Positions 25,995-34,406 of a stretch of 54,199 nt of DNA are shown here, one piece after another. Positions within the stretch are counted from its first letter, which is position 1. Each line of letters starts with the position of its first letter. The DNA lies in assembly GCA_902775605.1 (NCBI GenBank), contig CACYNE010000043.1, positions 1 through 54,199 on the forward strand. Direction: 5' to 3'. The notes under the pieces were generated by a model. The model did no database searches. It was not told where the DNA came from and saw only the letters and a program-made list of their open reading frames with translations. A program made the translations under genes and the position numbers. The DNA comes from an uncultured Prevotellaceae bacterium (lineage in GTDB: Bacteria; Bacteroidota; Bacteroidia; Bacteroidales; Bacteroidaceae).

Positions 25995-27224
25995 CTATGA
26001 CAGCAGACGACGCGAGAAATAGTGGACGGGATACCACACAGACAGGAAGCCTACGGCCAGTACGGTGAAGAAGATGATGATGACATCCCAGGGGTGAACG
26101 CTGACGGGATAGGCGTTGATGACGAAAGAGCCCTCGCTGCTGCCTAAGGAGATGACGCCGTAGGTCTGCTGAATCCAGCAGAGGAGTAGGCCGACGGCGA
26201 TGCCGATGATGGCACCAAAGGCTGAGATGAGGCGACCCTCAAAGAGGAATATCTGGGTGATCTGGCGATCGCTGGCACCCAGGTTGCGCAGGGTGACCAC
26301 ATCGTCCTTCTTGTCGATAATCAGCATGGAGAGCGAGCCGATGATATTGAAGCACGCCACCATGAGGATAAAGGTCAGGAAGATATAGGCGATGAGCTTT
26401 TCGATCTTCATGATGCGGAAGGTGTCGTCCTGCTGCTCATAGCGGTCCATCACACGATATTTATCGCCTGCCACCTGCTGCATGCGCTCCTTTACAGCCT
26501 CGAAGTCGCTGCCTTGCTTCAGGCGCAACTCGAGCGAGGAGATCATGCCTTGTTGGTCGAAGAGACGACGGGCGAAGCCGATGCTCGTCAACACGTAGTT
26601 GCGGTCATATTTCGACTGCTGCACCTCGAACACAACGCCTGGCGAGTAAAGTTCGTCCTCAACAAAGCCCTCGCTGGGGTCGCTCATATCCAACTGACCT
26701 TCGCGCCGTGGGGCGTAAATCTTCAGGGGTAGGGGATAGTAATAGCCCATGCCAAGGGCGTCGATGAGATGGCGCCCGGGGATGCCGTAGTGCAGGTCGG
26801 CAGCATGCAACTCGTAGGTTCCGTCGCCCTGGAGAATGCTACGGATATGGGTCAGAGAGTCAAAGTTGTCCTCCACGCCCTTCAGATGAATCATGGCCTG
26901 ACGACCATTATAGACCGCCATGGCCTGATCCTCGACGCATTCGGTGGCCACGAAGACCTCGGGCATCGTCTTGATCTCTGTGAGGATGGGATCGTCGGCA
27001 GGCGCTGTCTTACCTTCTACAGGCACCACCTTCAGCTGTGGGTCGAAGGCGGTGAAGAACGAGGCCACCAGGTCGCTGAAGCCATTGAACACACTGAGTG
27101 TCACCACAAGGGCCATAGTGGCCACAGCCACACCCAGTACAGAGATGCCGCTGATGACGTTGATGGCGTTGGTGGACTTCTTTGAGAAGAGGTATCTGCG
27201 CGCTATGTAAAACGGAAAGTTCAT
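25995..27224 (-). CDS. LolC/LolE-like ABC transporter permease (FtsX fold)
   Basis: A 409-residue inner-membrane protein. The N-terminal 'IARRYLFSKKSTNAINVISGISVLGVAV' in pieces is the hallmark start of the LolC/E lipoprotein-release family. TM1 is near 22-46, a periplasmic MacB-like domain spans about 47-265, and three TM segments at the C-terminus (about 277-300, 325-350, 378-398) form the FtsX domain with 'IDKKDDVVTLRNLGASDRQI'. It works with a LolD ATPase encoded elsewhere to move lipoproteins to the periplasmic carrier. I start at 27224 (MNFPFYIARR); the 54 extra upstream residues overlap rbfA. It follows rbfA with a 49-bp gap, as in many Bacteroidales. Confidence 0.85.
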   Translation of the reverse strand: MNFPFYIARRYLFSKKSTNAINVISGISVLGVAVATMALVVTLSVFNGFSDLVASFFTAFDPQLKVVPVEGKTAPADDPILTEIKTMPEVFVATECVEDQAMAVYNGRQAMIHLKGVEDNFDSLTHIRSILQGDGTYELHAADLHYGIPGRHLIDALGMGYYYPLPLKIYAPRREGQLDMSDPSEGFVEDELYSPGVVFEVQQSKYDRNYVLTSIGFARRLFDQQGMISSLELRLKQGSDFEAVKERMQQVAGDKYRVMDRYEQQDDTFRIMKIEKLIAYIFLTFILMVACFNIIGSLSMLIIDKKDDVVTLRNLGASDRQITQIFLFEGRLISAFGAIIGIAVGLLLCWIQQTYGVISLGSSEGSFVINAYPVSVHPWDVIIIFFTVLAVGFLSVWYPVHYFSRRLLS

Positions 27225-27273
27225 GTTAGCTGTTTGCTGTTGGGTGTTAGCTAATAGCCAACGGCCAAAAGCC

Positions 27274-27609
27274 CTATTTCTTAAGTAGCTCGTCGATGTG
27301 TTCGATGTAATCCAGCGAGTCGTCGATAAAGAAACGAAGCTCGGGTACGATGCGCAACTGATGGCGCACACGCTGTCCCAGCACATAGCGAATCTGCTGA
27401 CTGTTCTTCTCGATATTTTCCAGCAACTCGTCGCCCTTCTCTGAGGGGAAGATGCTTAGATAGGCGGTGCAGATGCTCAAGTCGGGAGAGATCTTGGCTC
27501 TCGTCACGCTGACCATCACGCCGTGCATACCACGAGTCTGTTCCTGGAAAATCACGCTCAGCTCCTTCTGCAGCAGGCGTGCTATTTTGTTCTGTCTTGT
27601 CTCTTGCAT
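27274..27609 (-). CDS. rbfA: Ribosome-binding factor A
   Basis: A 111-residue cytosolic protein of the KH-like RbfA family, binding the 30S subunit during 16S rRNA 5'-end maturation and cold adaptation. Markers: 'KIARLLQKELSVIFQ', 'MVSVTRAKISPDLS', 'RHQLRIVPELRFFIDDSLDY'. Normal length. Part of a minus-strand run aroQ - methyltransferase - rbfA - LolC/E-like, with a 21-bp gap to the methyltransferase. Confidence 0.93.
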   Translation of the reverse strand: MQETRQNKIARLLQKELSVIFQEQTRGMHGVMVSVTRAKISPDLSICTAYLSIFPSEKGDELLENIEKNSQQIRYVLGQRVRHQLRIVPELRFFIDDSLDYIEHIDELLKK

Positions 27610-27630
27610 ATATTTTATCTTTTACTGTTT

Positions 27631-28257
27631 TTACTTTTTCCTAATAAGTGTGAGTCCGTCGCGCAGTGGGAGAATCACCTGTTCCACACGGGAGTCCTGC
27701 GCAATGTGGTCGTTGAATCGGCGGATGCCTTGTGTCTGGTGGTCCTTGTCGTAGGCGGGATCCGTCACGTGTCCGTCCCACAGGGTGTTGTCTGCCAGGA
27801 TAAATCCGCCAGGCTTCAGTATCTGGAGCACCATCTCGTAGGTCTCTACATAGGTGCGCTTGTCACCATCGATAAAGGCCATGTCGAACTCAATGCCCAA
27901 CTTGGGAGCCTCGGTGATGGCGTCGCCGATGATGAACTCTATCTTGTCGGCCACGGGCGACTTCTCTATCCACGGACGGGTAAAGTCCTCCTGCTCGTCG
28001 TTAATCTCAAAGGTATAGACCTTGCCGCCATCCTCCAGTCCTTCTGCCATGCAGAGTGCGCTGTATCCGCTGAACGTGCCCACCTCAAGGATGCGCTGGG
28101 GGCGAATCATCTTCACCAGCATCTTCAGCAGTCGGCCTTGCAAGTGTCCGCTGGCCATGCGTCCGTGCAGCATATAGATGTTGGTGGCGCGCCACAGGCG
28201 ATACAAATAGTCGGGCTCCGGCTCTATGTGACCGAGTATGTAATCGTCAATTCCCAA
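27631..28257 (-). CDS. SAM-dependent O-methyltransferase (caffeoyl-CoA type)
   Basis: A 208-residue cytosolic class I methyltransferase. SAM motif I 'ILEVGTFSGYSALCMAEGL', then 'VYTFEIND', 'EFIIGDAI', 'FDMAFIDGDKRTYVETYE' and 'GGFILADNTLWDGHV' give the order and metal-binding Asp pattern of the catechol/caffeoyl-CoA O-methyltransferase family. The natural substrate in Bacteroidales is not known. The best start is TTG at 28257 because family members begin with a similar 'IDDYILGHI'; this codon lies inside a 7-bp repeat tract. Next in-frame ATGs would remove the first helix. Confidence 0.85.
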   Translation of the reverse strand: MGIDDYILGHIEPEPDYLYRLWRATNIYMLHGRMASGHLQGRLLKMLVKMIRPQRILEVGTFSGYSALCMAEGLEDGGKVYTFEINDEQEDFTRPWIEKSPVADKIEFIIGDAITEAPKLGIEFDMAFIDGDKRTYVETYEMVLQILKPGGFILADNTLWDGHVTDPAYDKDHQTQGIRRFNDHIAQDSRVEQVILPLRDGLTLIRKK

Positions 28258-28281
28258 ACCTCAATCCTGAATCTTGAATCC
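28247..28281 (-). repeat. Five 7-bp repeat units between aroQ and the methyltransferase
   Basis: On the minus strand: GGATTCA, AGATTCA, GGATTGA, GGTTTGG, GAATTGA. They begin directly after the aroQ stop codon and include the TTG start of the methyltransferase. The same unit type occurs inside receptor genes at 32314, 38156 and 38576. Confidence 0.7.
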
Positions 28282-28698
28282 TCAACCTTTCAAAGCCTCT
28301 ATTGCCAAACGATAAGAGTCCAGTCCGAAACCACAGATGACGCCCTTGCAGGCTGCAGAGATCATGGACTTGTGGCGGAACTCCTCGCGCTGGTGAACAT
28401 TCGAGATATGTACCTCGATGACGGGGCACTTCAGCGAGCGGATGCAGTCGTGCAGAGCCACCGATGTGTGGGTGTAGGCACCAGCATTGAGCACGATGCC
28501 GTCATACTTGAAGCCCACTTCCTGCATCTTGTTGATGAGTTCGCCCTCCACGTTGCTCTGATAGTAGTCTATCTCCACATCGGGAAACTTGGCTTTCAAC
28601 TGGGGCAGGAATGCCTCGAACGACTCGCTGCCATAGATGCCCGGCTCGCGAACACCCAGCAGGTTCAAGTTGGGTCCGTTAATAATCTGAATCTTCAT
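28282..28698 (-). CDS. aroQ: 3-dehydroquinate dehydratase, type II
   Basis: A 138-residue cytosolic enzyme of the shikimate pathway (3-dehydroquinate to 3-dehydroshikimate). Signatures: 'INGPNLNLLGVREPGIYG' with the catalytic Tyr, 'YYQSNVEGELI', 'IVLNAGAYTHTSVALHD' and 'VIEVHISNVHQREEFRHKS' with the catalytic His. Full length and intact. First gene of the minus-strand run to 25995. Confidence 0.96.
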   Translation of the reverse strand: MKIQIINGPNLNLLGVREPGIYGSESFEAFLPQLKAKFPDVEIDYYQSNVEGELINKMQEVGFKYDGIVLNAGAYTHTSVALHDCIRSLKCPVIEVHISNVHQREEFRHKSMISAACKGVICGFGLDSYRLAIEALKG

Positions 28699-28720
28699 TG
28701 TATTACGTCTTACTTCGGTG

Positions 28721-28728
28721 CAAAGTTA
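28721..28728 (-). promoter_or_regulatory. -7 element of aroQ
   Basis: Reads TAACTTTG on the minus strand, 22 bp before the ATG. Confidence 0.55.
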
Positions 28729-28833
28729 CGAAAAAATGAGAGAAGAACAAAAGAATTTATTCTTTTTTCTTCCGAATGCCAGTAACTTCGACAATGCTGA
28801 TGTTGCGGAAATAATTTCCTAACTATCTAAATA

Positions 28834-29721
28834 TCAGTCCTCTTTCGGCTCCACATGCACAGAGATGTGCGTCTCGTTGCCATAGTGCTGACGCAGCAGG
28901 TCCTCCACCTCCGATGCTTTGTCGTGGGCCTCACACAGGGTGATGTGACCATCCATGAGGATGTGCAATTCGATGGCATAGTGATTGCCGATGCGGCGCG
29001 TGCAGAGGTCGTGAGGCTCGCAGACACCTTCAACAGAGCCTGCCAGTTGCAGAATCTCGGCCTCCACCTCGTCAGGTAATGACTGTTCCATCAGATCGCC
29101 GATGCCGTCGCGCAGCAGGAAGATGGCCACCTTGATGATAAACAAGCCTACGATGACTGATGCCACAGGGTCGAGCACCGTCCAGCGCTGACCCAAGAAG
29201 ATGGCGCCGCCAATGCCGATGGCTGTGCCGACAGACGAGAGGGCATCGCTGCGGTGGTGCCAGGCGTTGGCCTCGACGGCCTGTGACTGAAGTTCTCGCG
29301 CCTTCACCATCGAATAGTGATAGACGCCCTCCTTCAGTACGACCGACAGCAGGGCTGCCCAAAGGGCCAGCATGCCTGGTGCCTCCAGTTGCTCGCCGCC
29401 CACCCAGTCGATGATCTTCGTCACGCCGCCATAGACGATGCCGATGGCCACTGCCAGCAGGGCCGCACCGATGATGGTCATCGCCAGCGTCTCGTACTTG
29501 CCGTGACCATAGTCGTGCGACTTGTCCTTGGGTTTGCCGCTGATGTGTACAAAAACAATCACGATGACGTCCGTCACAAAATCGCTCAGCGAGTGAACGG
29601 CATCGGCCACCATGGCGGCACTATGGCCCACAATACCCGCCACGAACTTGAAGAGCAGCAGGATCACGTTGACCATACCGCCCACCATCGTCACCTTGTA
29701 TATCTCTTTGTTTCTTTCCAT
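28834..29721 (-). CDS. Cation diffusion facilitator (metal efflux)
   Basis: A 295-residue inner-membrane transporter of the CDF family exporting Zn2+, Fe2+, Mn2+ or similar by proton antiport. About six TM helices are visible in residues 8-205. Metal-site motifs: 'AVHSLSDFVTD' in TM2 and 'NAWHHRSDALSS' in TM5 (HxxxD). 'HDYGHGKYE' matches the family's conserved loop. The C-terminal cytoplasmic ferredoxin-like domain (about 210-295) has His-rich ends ('HVEPKED'). Metal specificity cannot be read with certainty. Divergent from the cupin lipoprotein. Confidence 0.92.
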   Translation of the reverse strand: MERNKEIYKVTMVGGMVNVILLLFKFVAGIVGHSAAMVADAVHSLSDFVTDVIVIVFVHISGKPKDKSHDYGHGKYETLAMTIIGAALLAVAIGIVYGGVTKIIDWVGGEQLEAPGMLALWAALLSVVLKEGVYHYSMVKARELQSQAVEANAWHHRSDALSSVGTAIGIGGAIFLGQRWTVLDPVASVIVGLFIIKVAIFLLRDGIGDLMEQSLPDEVEAEILQLAGSVEGVCEPHDLCTRRIGNHYAIELHILMDGHITLCEAHDKASEVEDLLRQHYGNETHISVHVEPKED

Positions 29722-29729
29722 TTTGCCCG

Positions 29730-29737
29730 CAAAGATA
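29730..29737 (-). promoter_or_regulatory. -7 element of the CDF gene
   Basis: Reads TATCTTTG on the minus strand, 8 bp before the start codon, implying a near-leaderless transcript. Confidence 0.55.
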
Positions 29738-29779
29738 CATATTTTCTTGGAAAAAGAACGAGAGTTTGAAAAAAATGAC

Positions 29780-29787
29780 TATATTTG
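29780..29787 (+). promoter_or_regulatory. -7 element of the cupin lipoprotein gene
   Basis: TATATTTG, 24 bp before the ATG at 29812. No -33 at the right distance. Confidence 0.45.
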
Positions 29788-29811
29788 CACCGTCTATTAA
29801 TTACTGAAACA

Positions 29812-30285
29812 ATGAAAAATGCAACAAACCGGATGTTTGCCGTCATCCTGATTATCTGCGGCATAATGATTTTCGTCACGGGCTGTAAGAAATCTAATCC
29901 TCAGGAAGAGGCTTCTGAACAAACTGTGAAGAGTGAAGAACTGATACGCACCAGCCAGAGCTGGGATGGCGTCGAGCTGCCTGACTACCTGCAGGGTCGT
30001 CCTGAGCTGGTGGCTGTGAAGTATGAGTTCCCTGCTGGAAAGAAACTCGGCTGGCATCACCATCCCGTGATGAACTACGGCATACTGGTGCAGGGTGAGC
30101 TAACCATCATCGGACAGGACGGCAAAGAAAAGGTTGTGCATGAGGGTGAGGCCGTCGTCGAGATGGTGAATACCATCCACCACGGCGAGAACCGAGGCAC
30201 CAAGCCCGTCATCCTCTATATGTTCTATCTCTCGCAGGACAGTCTGCCCTTGGCTGTGCAGCATCCCGAGATTCCGTTGGAATAG
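29812..30285 (+). CDS. Cupin-domain lipoprotein
   Basis: A 157-residue lipoprotein: hydrophobic residues 7-22 and lipobox VTGC, then a charged linker and one cupin domain (about 55-145). The cupin core 'GWHHHPVMNYGILVQGELTII' in pieces gives the HxH(x)n metal ligands and the conserved G-(E)-L strand; a second His cluster 'TIHHGENRG' completes the site. Such secreted single cupins bind a metal and a small ligand; the function here is unknown. I start at ATG 29812; a longer ORF begins at 29785 but has no signal for it. Confidence 0.8.
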   Translation: MKNATNRMFAVILIICGIMIFVTGCKKSNPQEEASEQTVKSEELIRTSQSWDGVELPDYLQGRPELVAVKYEFPAGKKLGWHHHPVMNYGILVQGELTIIGQDGKEKVVHEGEAVVEMVNTIHHGENRGTKPVILYMFYLSQDSLPLAVQHPEIPLE

Positions 30286-30296
30286 TTTTTCCTTAT

Positions 30297-30470
30297 TTAA
30301 CGGGTATTCCTTTTATTGATATAATGCACAGCATACAGAATTATAATGTTCAGCACCTGTGCAATACCCCAAATTATATATTCTTGTGTGAGAGTATCAA
30401 AAAGCCAGCCAGACCAAGCGGTAGTCAATCCTCCACTAAGAGCAACAACAACTAAGACGAGAGAGCTCAT
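30297..30470 (-). CDS. Small two-helix membrane protein (possibly frameshifted at its start)
   Basis: A 57-residue ORF missed by length cut-offs: residues 2-22 and 31-49 are hydrophobic helices, ending in the positively charged 'INKRNTR'. A minus-strand TACCTTTG (30544-30551) lies upstream. The frame continues upstream without ATG to 30521 ('ERYPKHTLPEGFYIQVF'), with codon use that looks real. The ATG at 30521-30523 sits one base out of frame: a single added base would give MERYPKHTLPEGF... of about 74 residues. Either a small protein coupled to an 18-codon uORF or a gene broken by a 1-bp loss. No family recognised. The remaining gap 30471-30619 holds only the promoters. Confidence 0.45.
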   Translation of the reverse strand: MSSLVLVVVALSGGLTTAWSGWLFDTLTQEYIIWGIAQVLNIIILYAVHYINKRNTR

Positions 30471-30543
30471 AAAGACCTGAATATAAAAGCCTTCTGGAAG
30501 AGTATGTTTTGGATACCGCTCATTTTATATACGCTATTACATG

Positions 30544-30551
30544 CAAAGGTA
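30544..30551 (-). promoter_or_regulatory. -7 element upstream of the small membrane ORF
   Basis: Reads TACCTTTG on the minus strand. It supports transcription of 30470-30297. Confidence 0.45.
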
Positions 30552-30638
30552 CAACTTTTTAAACACAATAGGTTTAGCGCGTTAAAAGTAACAAAACATC
30601 ATCCATTCATCACATAATCGTGCAGAATATCCCAGAAA

Positions 30639-30670
30639 TTTGGTGGATTCTGCAACCATTCTTACTTTTG
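30639..30670 (+). promoter_or_regulatory. Promoter of the 30710 TonB receptor
   Basis: TTTG at 30639-30642, a 20-bp spacer and TACTTTTG at 30663-30670. The leader that follows is a run of AAAAGTA/AAGGTA units up to the ATG. Confidence 0.7.
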
Positions 30671-30709
30671 CAGCGCCAAAATGAAAAAGTAAAAAAGGTA
30701 AAAAGTAAG

Positions 30710-33076
30710 ATGATGAAAAGAATGTTTTTAGGAGCAGCCATAACAATGATGACGCTGCTTTGCCCTTCGATGATGAGGGCACAACAAGCCACACAGACCG
30801 TCAGAGGACAGGTTTGCGACTTGGCTTCTGGCGAGCCCATGGTGGGCGTAACGATCACAGTAGAGAACGGCATCACGATGGGAACCGTCTCTGATATCGA
30901 TGGAAACTTTGAGATTAAAAACGTGCCCGTTGGCCGTCACTCCGTACGTGCCACTTATATTGGTTATGAGCCGGTTTTGCTGAAAGAGCAGTTGGTCACC
31001 TCTGGTAAGGAATTGGTATTGAACCTGCGCATGCAGGAGAACGTGTCTGAGCTGGGCGAGGTGGTGGTCAAGCCTCGCGTCAATAAGCAGTTGCCCCTGA
31101 ACGAGATGGCACAGGTGGGTGCCCGTATGTTCAGCGTGGAGGAGGCATGCCGCTATGCCGGCGGCATGGCCGATCCCGCCCGCACGGCGTCGATGTTTGC
31201 AGGCGTGGCCACTGGTGGTGCCACCAACGGCATCTCTATTCATGGCAACTCGCCCCAGATGCTGCAATGGCGCATCGAAGGCGTCGAGGTGAACAATCCC
31301 AACCACTTTGCCGATATCACTGAGGCGGGCGGCGGTGTTTTCACATCGCTCAACGGCACGGTGCTGGCCAACAGCGACTTTATGACCGGTGCCATGCCTG
31401 CCGAATATGGCAACGCCCTCTCGGGTGCCTTCGATATGAAGATGCGCGTGGGCAACAATACCAAGCACGAGCACGCCATCCAGGTGGGCACACTGGGTGT
31501 GGATTTCGCCTCTGAGGGCCCGCTGGGAAAGGACTCTAAGGCGTCTTACCTGATTAACTATCGTTATAGTTTCCTGGAGATTGCCAAAAAGTTGCACGCC
31601 ATCAACATGGAGAAGGAGACGCTGGATTATCAGGACCTGAGCTTTAAGATCAACATGCCCACCACCAAGGCAGGCACTTTTGCCGTGTGGTTCACGGGGC
31701 TCTTTGACCGCTATGAGAACGAGGTGCCCGACATGTCGGACTGGAGTACGCTGTGGGACCAGAACGATTCGTGGTCGAACCAGAAGAGTTGGGCAGGCGG
31801 TCTGACACATACCTATCGCTTCCAAACGGGAGGCACGCTGACCTCCAACGTGGCCTATACGGGCAACTACCAGAAGTTGGGCGTCAACAACTACGACAAT
31901 CAGAAGAATACGTTGCCTGGCATGAATGGCCGTAGCCTGTCGTGGAACGTCATCATCAGCACCCAGCACAAGCATAAGTTCTCATCGCGCTACACGATGC
32001 AGAATGGTTTCGAGCACCGCCACATGGACTTCTGTACTTGGCTCGACAACATCCTAGAAGTGGGCGGTCCACTCTATCGCGTCTATGACTCTGATGGCAA
32101 CACAGGACTCACACGCCTCTACTCCAATCATAAGATTGCGCTGAGCAACCGACTCTCTACCGTGGCTGGCGTCAACCTGATGTGGTTCAACCTTAACAAT
32201 CAGGTATTGGTAGAGCCTCGCGTCAGTTTCCAATACAAGACCTCGTCATCGAGCACCGTCTCTTTGGCCTACGCCTTGAATAGCCGCAAGGAATCGATTG
32301 ATACATACTTCGTCAATCCTCAATCTTCAAATCTCAATCCTCAAACCTCCAACAAGGACCTTGGCCTCACCCGCTCTCACCACATCTCGGCCTCGTTTGC
32401 CCAACGCCTAGGTGAGAATATGATGCTGAAGATTGAACCTTATTGGCAGTATGTGTTTGATGTGCCTGTGGAGAAGGGCACCACCTATTCTGTCGTTAAC
32501 CACAGCCTGTTCTATCAGGATCGTATGCTGGTGAACGAGGGCGTTGGACGTAACTACGGTATCGACCTCACGCTGGAGCGTTATCTGAAGGACGGCCTCT
32601 ACGGCATGTTCACCGCCACAATCTTCAAGTCGGAGTATCGCGATGCGCAGGGCGACTGGCATCACTCGCGTCACGACCGCACCTGGATTACCAACATCCT
32701 TGGCGGTAAGGAATGGATGGTGGGCAAGGGTCACAAGAATGTCTTCGGACTTAACGGACGCCTCACCTTGATGGGTGGTGACCGCTACACACCGATGGAA
32801 CCTGGCACCACCTACGACGATGTGGCTAAGCGTCCCGACAGGTCTATCCCGCAGGACGGCACCAATCCCTTCAGTAAGCAGTTGGGCGTCAATGTGGGCT
32901 ACGCCTTCTCGGTGAAGTACACCATCAACAAGCAGCACACCGCTCACCACTTCATCCTCGAGTATCTGCAGATGCGCTCGTTCCACGGACAGACCTTCGA
33001 TATCAACACCCGCGAGCTCGTCGAAAAGTACACATCGCTGACCTTCCCGAACATCGCCTACCGTGTGGAATTCTAG
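30710..33076 (+). CDS. TonB-dependent outer-membrane receptor
   Basis: A 788-residue receptor. Signal peptide 1-24 (ending MRAQ); carboxypeptidase-regulatory-like domain (about 30-115, 'VRGQVCDLASGEPMVGVTI'); plug (about 120-245, 'GISIHGNSPQMLQWRIEGVEV', 'GAMPAEYGNALSGAFDMKM'); then the barrel, ending in a final aromatic strand 'FPNIAYRVEF'. It has no SusD partner, so it probably takes up a small ligand (metal complex, cofactor or peptide) rather than being a classical SusC. A 35-bp stretch of 7-bp repeats (32314-32348) encodes an extra loop 'VNPQSSNLNPQTSN'. I start at the first Met of 'MMKRMFLG'; the 30 residues upstream in the ORF overlap the promoter. Confidence 0.85.
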   Translation: MMKRMFLGAAITMMTLLCPSMMRAQQATQTVRGQVCDLASGEPMVGVTITVENGITMGTVSDIDGNFEIKNVPVGRHSVRATYIGYEPVLLKEQLVTSGKELVLNLRMQENVSELGEVVVKPRVNKQLPLNEMAQVGARMFSVEEACRYAGGMADPARTASMFAGVATGGATNGISIHGNSPQMLQWRIEGVEVNNPNHFADITEAGGGVFTSLNGTVLANSDFMTGAMPAEYGNALSGAFDMKMRVGNNTKHEHAIQVGTLGVDFASEGPLGKDSKASYLINYRYSFLEIAKKLHAINMEKETLDYQDLSFKINMPTTKAGTFAVWFTGLFDRYENEVPDMSDWSTLWDQNDSWSNQKSWAGGLTHTYRFQTGGTLTSNVAYTGNYQKLGVNNYDNQKNTLPGMNGRSLSWNVIISTQHKHKFSSRYTMQNGFEHRHMDFCTWLDNILEVGGPLYRVYDSDGNTGLTRLYSNHKIALSNRLSTVAGVNLMWFNLNNQVLVEPRVSFQYKTSSSSTVSLAYALNSRKESIDTYFVNPQSSNLNPQTSNKDLGLTRSHHISASFAQRLGENMMLKIEPYWQYVFDVPVEKGTTYSVVNHSLFYQDRMLVNEGVGRNYGIDLTLERYLKDGLYGMFTATIFKSEYRDAQGDWHHSRHDRTWITNILGGKEWMVGKGHKNVFGLNGRLTLMGGDRYTPMEPGTTYDDVAKRPDRSIPQDGTNPFSKQLGVNVGYAFSVKYTINKQHTAHHFILEYLQMRSFHGQTFDINTRELVEKYTSLTFPNIAYRVEF
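32314..32348 (+). repeat. Five 7-bp units in frame inside the TonB receptor
   Basis: CAATCCT, CAATCTT, CAAATCT, CAATCCT, CAAACCT. They encode an Asn/Gln/Ser-rich loop of the barrel. The unit is the complement-strand form of that at 28247. Confidence 0.8.
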
Positions 33077-33106
33077 GTTAAACCGGATTATGACGATTAT
33101 ACAAAC

Positions 33107-33140
33107 AAAACGCTACCGAGCCTGTGCTCAGTAGCGTTTT
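33107..33140. terminator. Bidirectional terminator between the TonB receptor and cysK
   Basis: AAAACGCTAC (33107-33116) pairs with GTAGCGTTTT (33131-33140), with GAGC/GCTC extending inward across one mismatch. A- and T-runs on both sides serve both convergent genes. Confidence 0.9.
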
Positions 33141-33163
33141 ATTCAAATGAAAAGCATAATAAA

Positions 33164-34111
33164 TTACAGAGGATAATCCTCGAAAGCATAGAGCACGGTG
33201 CTCAGATAACGCTCGCCAGTATCGGGCAGCAAAACCACGATTTTCTTGCCTTTGTTCTCAGGACGCTTGGCCACTTCGATGGCAGCATAGAGAGCTGCAC
33301 CGGCAGAGATACCCACCAACAGACCCTCCGACTGCGCAATCTCACGACCAGTGCGGATGGCGGCATCGTTCTCTACGTCAAACACTTCGTCGATGACATC
33401 GGCATCATAGGTCTTGGGCACGAAGCCAGCACCGATGCCCTGAATCTTGTGAGGACCGCTCTGTCCGCCGTTCAGCACGGGGCTTGACTTAGGCTCCACG
33501 GCGATAATCTTCACGTTGGGGTTCTGCTCCTTCAGATATTTACCTGTGCCGCTGATGGTACCGCCAGTACCCACACCGCCGATGAAGATGTCCACCTGGC
33601 CGTCGGTGTCACGCCAAATCTCAGGACCTGTGGTGGCATAGTGCTTGGCGGGGTTGGCACCGTTCTCAAACTGCTGAAGGATGACGCTACCGGGAATCTC
33701 GTCGCGAAGAGCTTCCGCAGCGCGGATGGCACCTGGCATGCCGTCTTTTCCAGAGGTGAGGCGTACCTCAGCGCCATAGGCCTTAACGAGGTTTCTACGC
33801 TCCACACTCATGGTTTCGGGCATGGTAAGGATAAGATGGTAGCCCTTGACGGCTGATACCAGTGCCAGTCCTACGCCCGTGTTTCCGCTGGTGGGCTCGA
33901 TGATGGTGGCGCCGGGCTTCAGGATGCCCTTTGCTTCTGCGTCCTCAATCATTGCCAATGCGATGCGGTCTTTCACGCTACCGCCGGGGTTAAAGAACTC
34001 TACTTTTGCAATCACCGGGGTTTCCAGACCCTTGGCCTGTGAATACTTGTTGAGCTCCAGAAGTGGGGTGTTGCCCACGAGCTCGGTCAACTGTTTTGCA
34101 ATCTTACTCAT
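33164..34111 (-). CDS. cysK: Cysteine synthase (O-acetylserine sulfhydrylase)
   Basis: A 315-residue PLP enzyme making cysteine from O-acetylserine and sulfide in the cytosol. The PLP Lys is in 'NPGGSVKDR' (Lys47), the substrate loop is 'PTSGNTG' (about 73-79), and the phosphate-binding glycine loop '[12 protein letters not shown]' and the C-terminal '[10 protein letters not shown]' are intact. Regulation: a full promoter (34212-34242) with two tandem operators (34242-34281) shared with three other units in this window. The leader is about 97 nt. Divergent from the pdx operon, whose product PLP is its cofactor. Confidence 0.96.
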   Translation of the reverse strand: MSKIAKQLTELVGNTPLLELNKYSQAKGLETPVIAKVEFFNPGGSVKDRIALAMIEDAEAKGILKPGATIIEPTSGNTGVGLALVSAVKGYHLILTMPETMSVERRNLVKAYGAEVRLTSGKDGMPGAIRAAEALRDEIPGSVILQQFENGANPAKHYATTGPEIWRDTDGQVDIFIGGVGTGGTISGTGKYLKEQNPNVKIIAVEPKSSPVLNGGQSGPHKIQGIGAGFVPKTYDADVIDEVFDVENDAAIRTGREIAQSEGLLVGISAGAALYAAIEVAKRPENKGKKIVVLLPDTGERYLSTVLYAFEDYPL

Positions 34112-34211
34112 AATCTTATCCTTTTAAAAATTAATAATAAACATTCTATTTTGGAGAGCGGTAGTAAATTGTTCAGTATTCACTATTCTCTTTTCCTTTA
34201 TTTGTCGGGTG

Positions 34212-34281
34212 CAAAGTTACGGTGTTTTTCCCATTCCCACAATACCATTCGCGTGTTATTCGCATACCATAAACATGGTAT
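34212..34281 (-). promoter_or_regulatory. cysK promoter with tandem ATACCA-N6 operators
   Basis: Minus-strand -7 TAACTTTG (34212-34219), 20-bp spacer, -33 TTG (34240-34242). Operator 1 (34242-34259) on the plus strand reads ATACCA-N6-TGTTAT and touches the -33; operator 2 (34264-34281) reads ATACCA-N6-TGGTAT, a perfect inverted repeat, offset 22 bp. Confidence 0.75.
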
Positions 34282-34370
34282 ATTGCCTAAAAATACCCTT
34301 AAAACGGCCTGAAATGGTGGTTGTCGAGTTGTACAAAGTGAAGTTTCGTTTGTCATTATTGGAACTTCTT

Positions 34371-34401
34371 TTTGTCGTTTCGTGAAAAGGAATTACCTTT
34401 G
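34371..34401 (+). promoter_or_regulatory. Promoter of the pdx operon
   Basis: TTTG at 34371-34374, a 19-bp spacer and TACCTTTG at 34394-34401. The GTG start codon is at 34407, so the mRNA would be leaderless or nearly so. Confidence 0.65.
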
Positions 34402-34406
34402 CAGCC

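Noticed and set aside
27523-28785. 420-codon plus-strand ORF across rbfA, the methyltransferase and aroQ
   Set aside because: It is antisense to three well-recognised genes, has no family resemblance and no promoter; a codon-bias shadow.
30728-31975. 415-codon minus-strand ORF inside the 30710 TonB receptor
   Set aside because: Antisense to a clear receptor; His/Ala/Arg-rich composition typical of shadow frames.
34111-34406. TPP or SAM riboswitch upstream of the ThiD-like gene or cysK
   Set aside because: No recognisable aptamer core; the ThiD-like promoter leaves no room for a leader, and the cysK leader shows no conserved fold I can identify.
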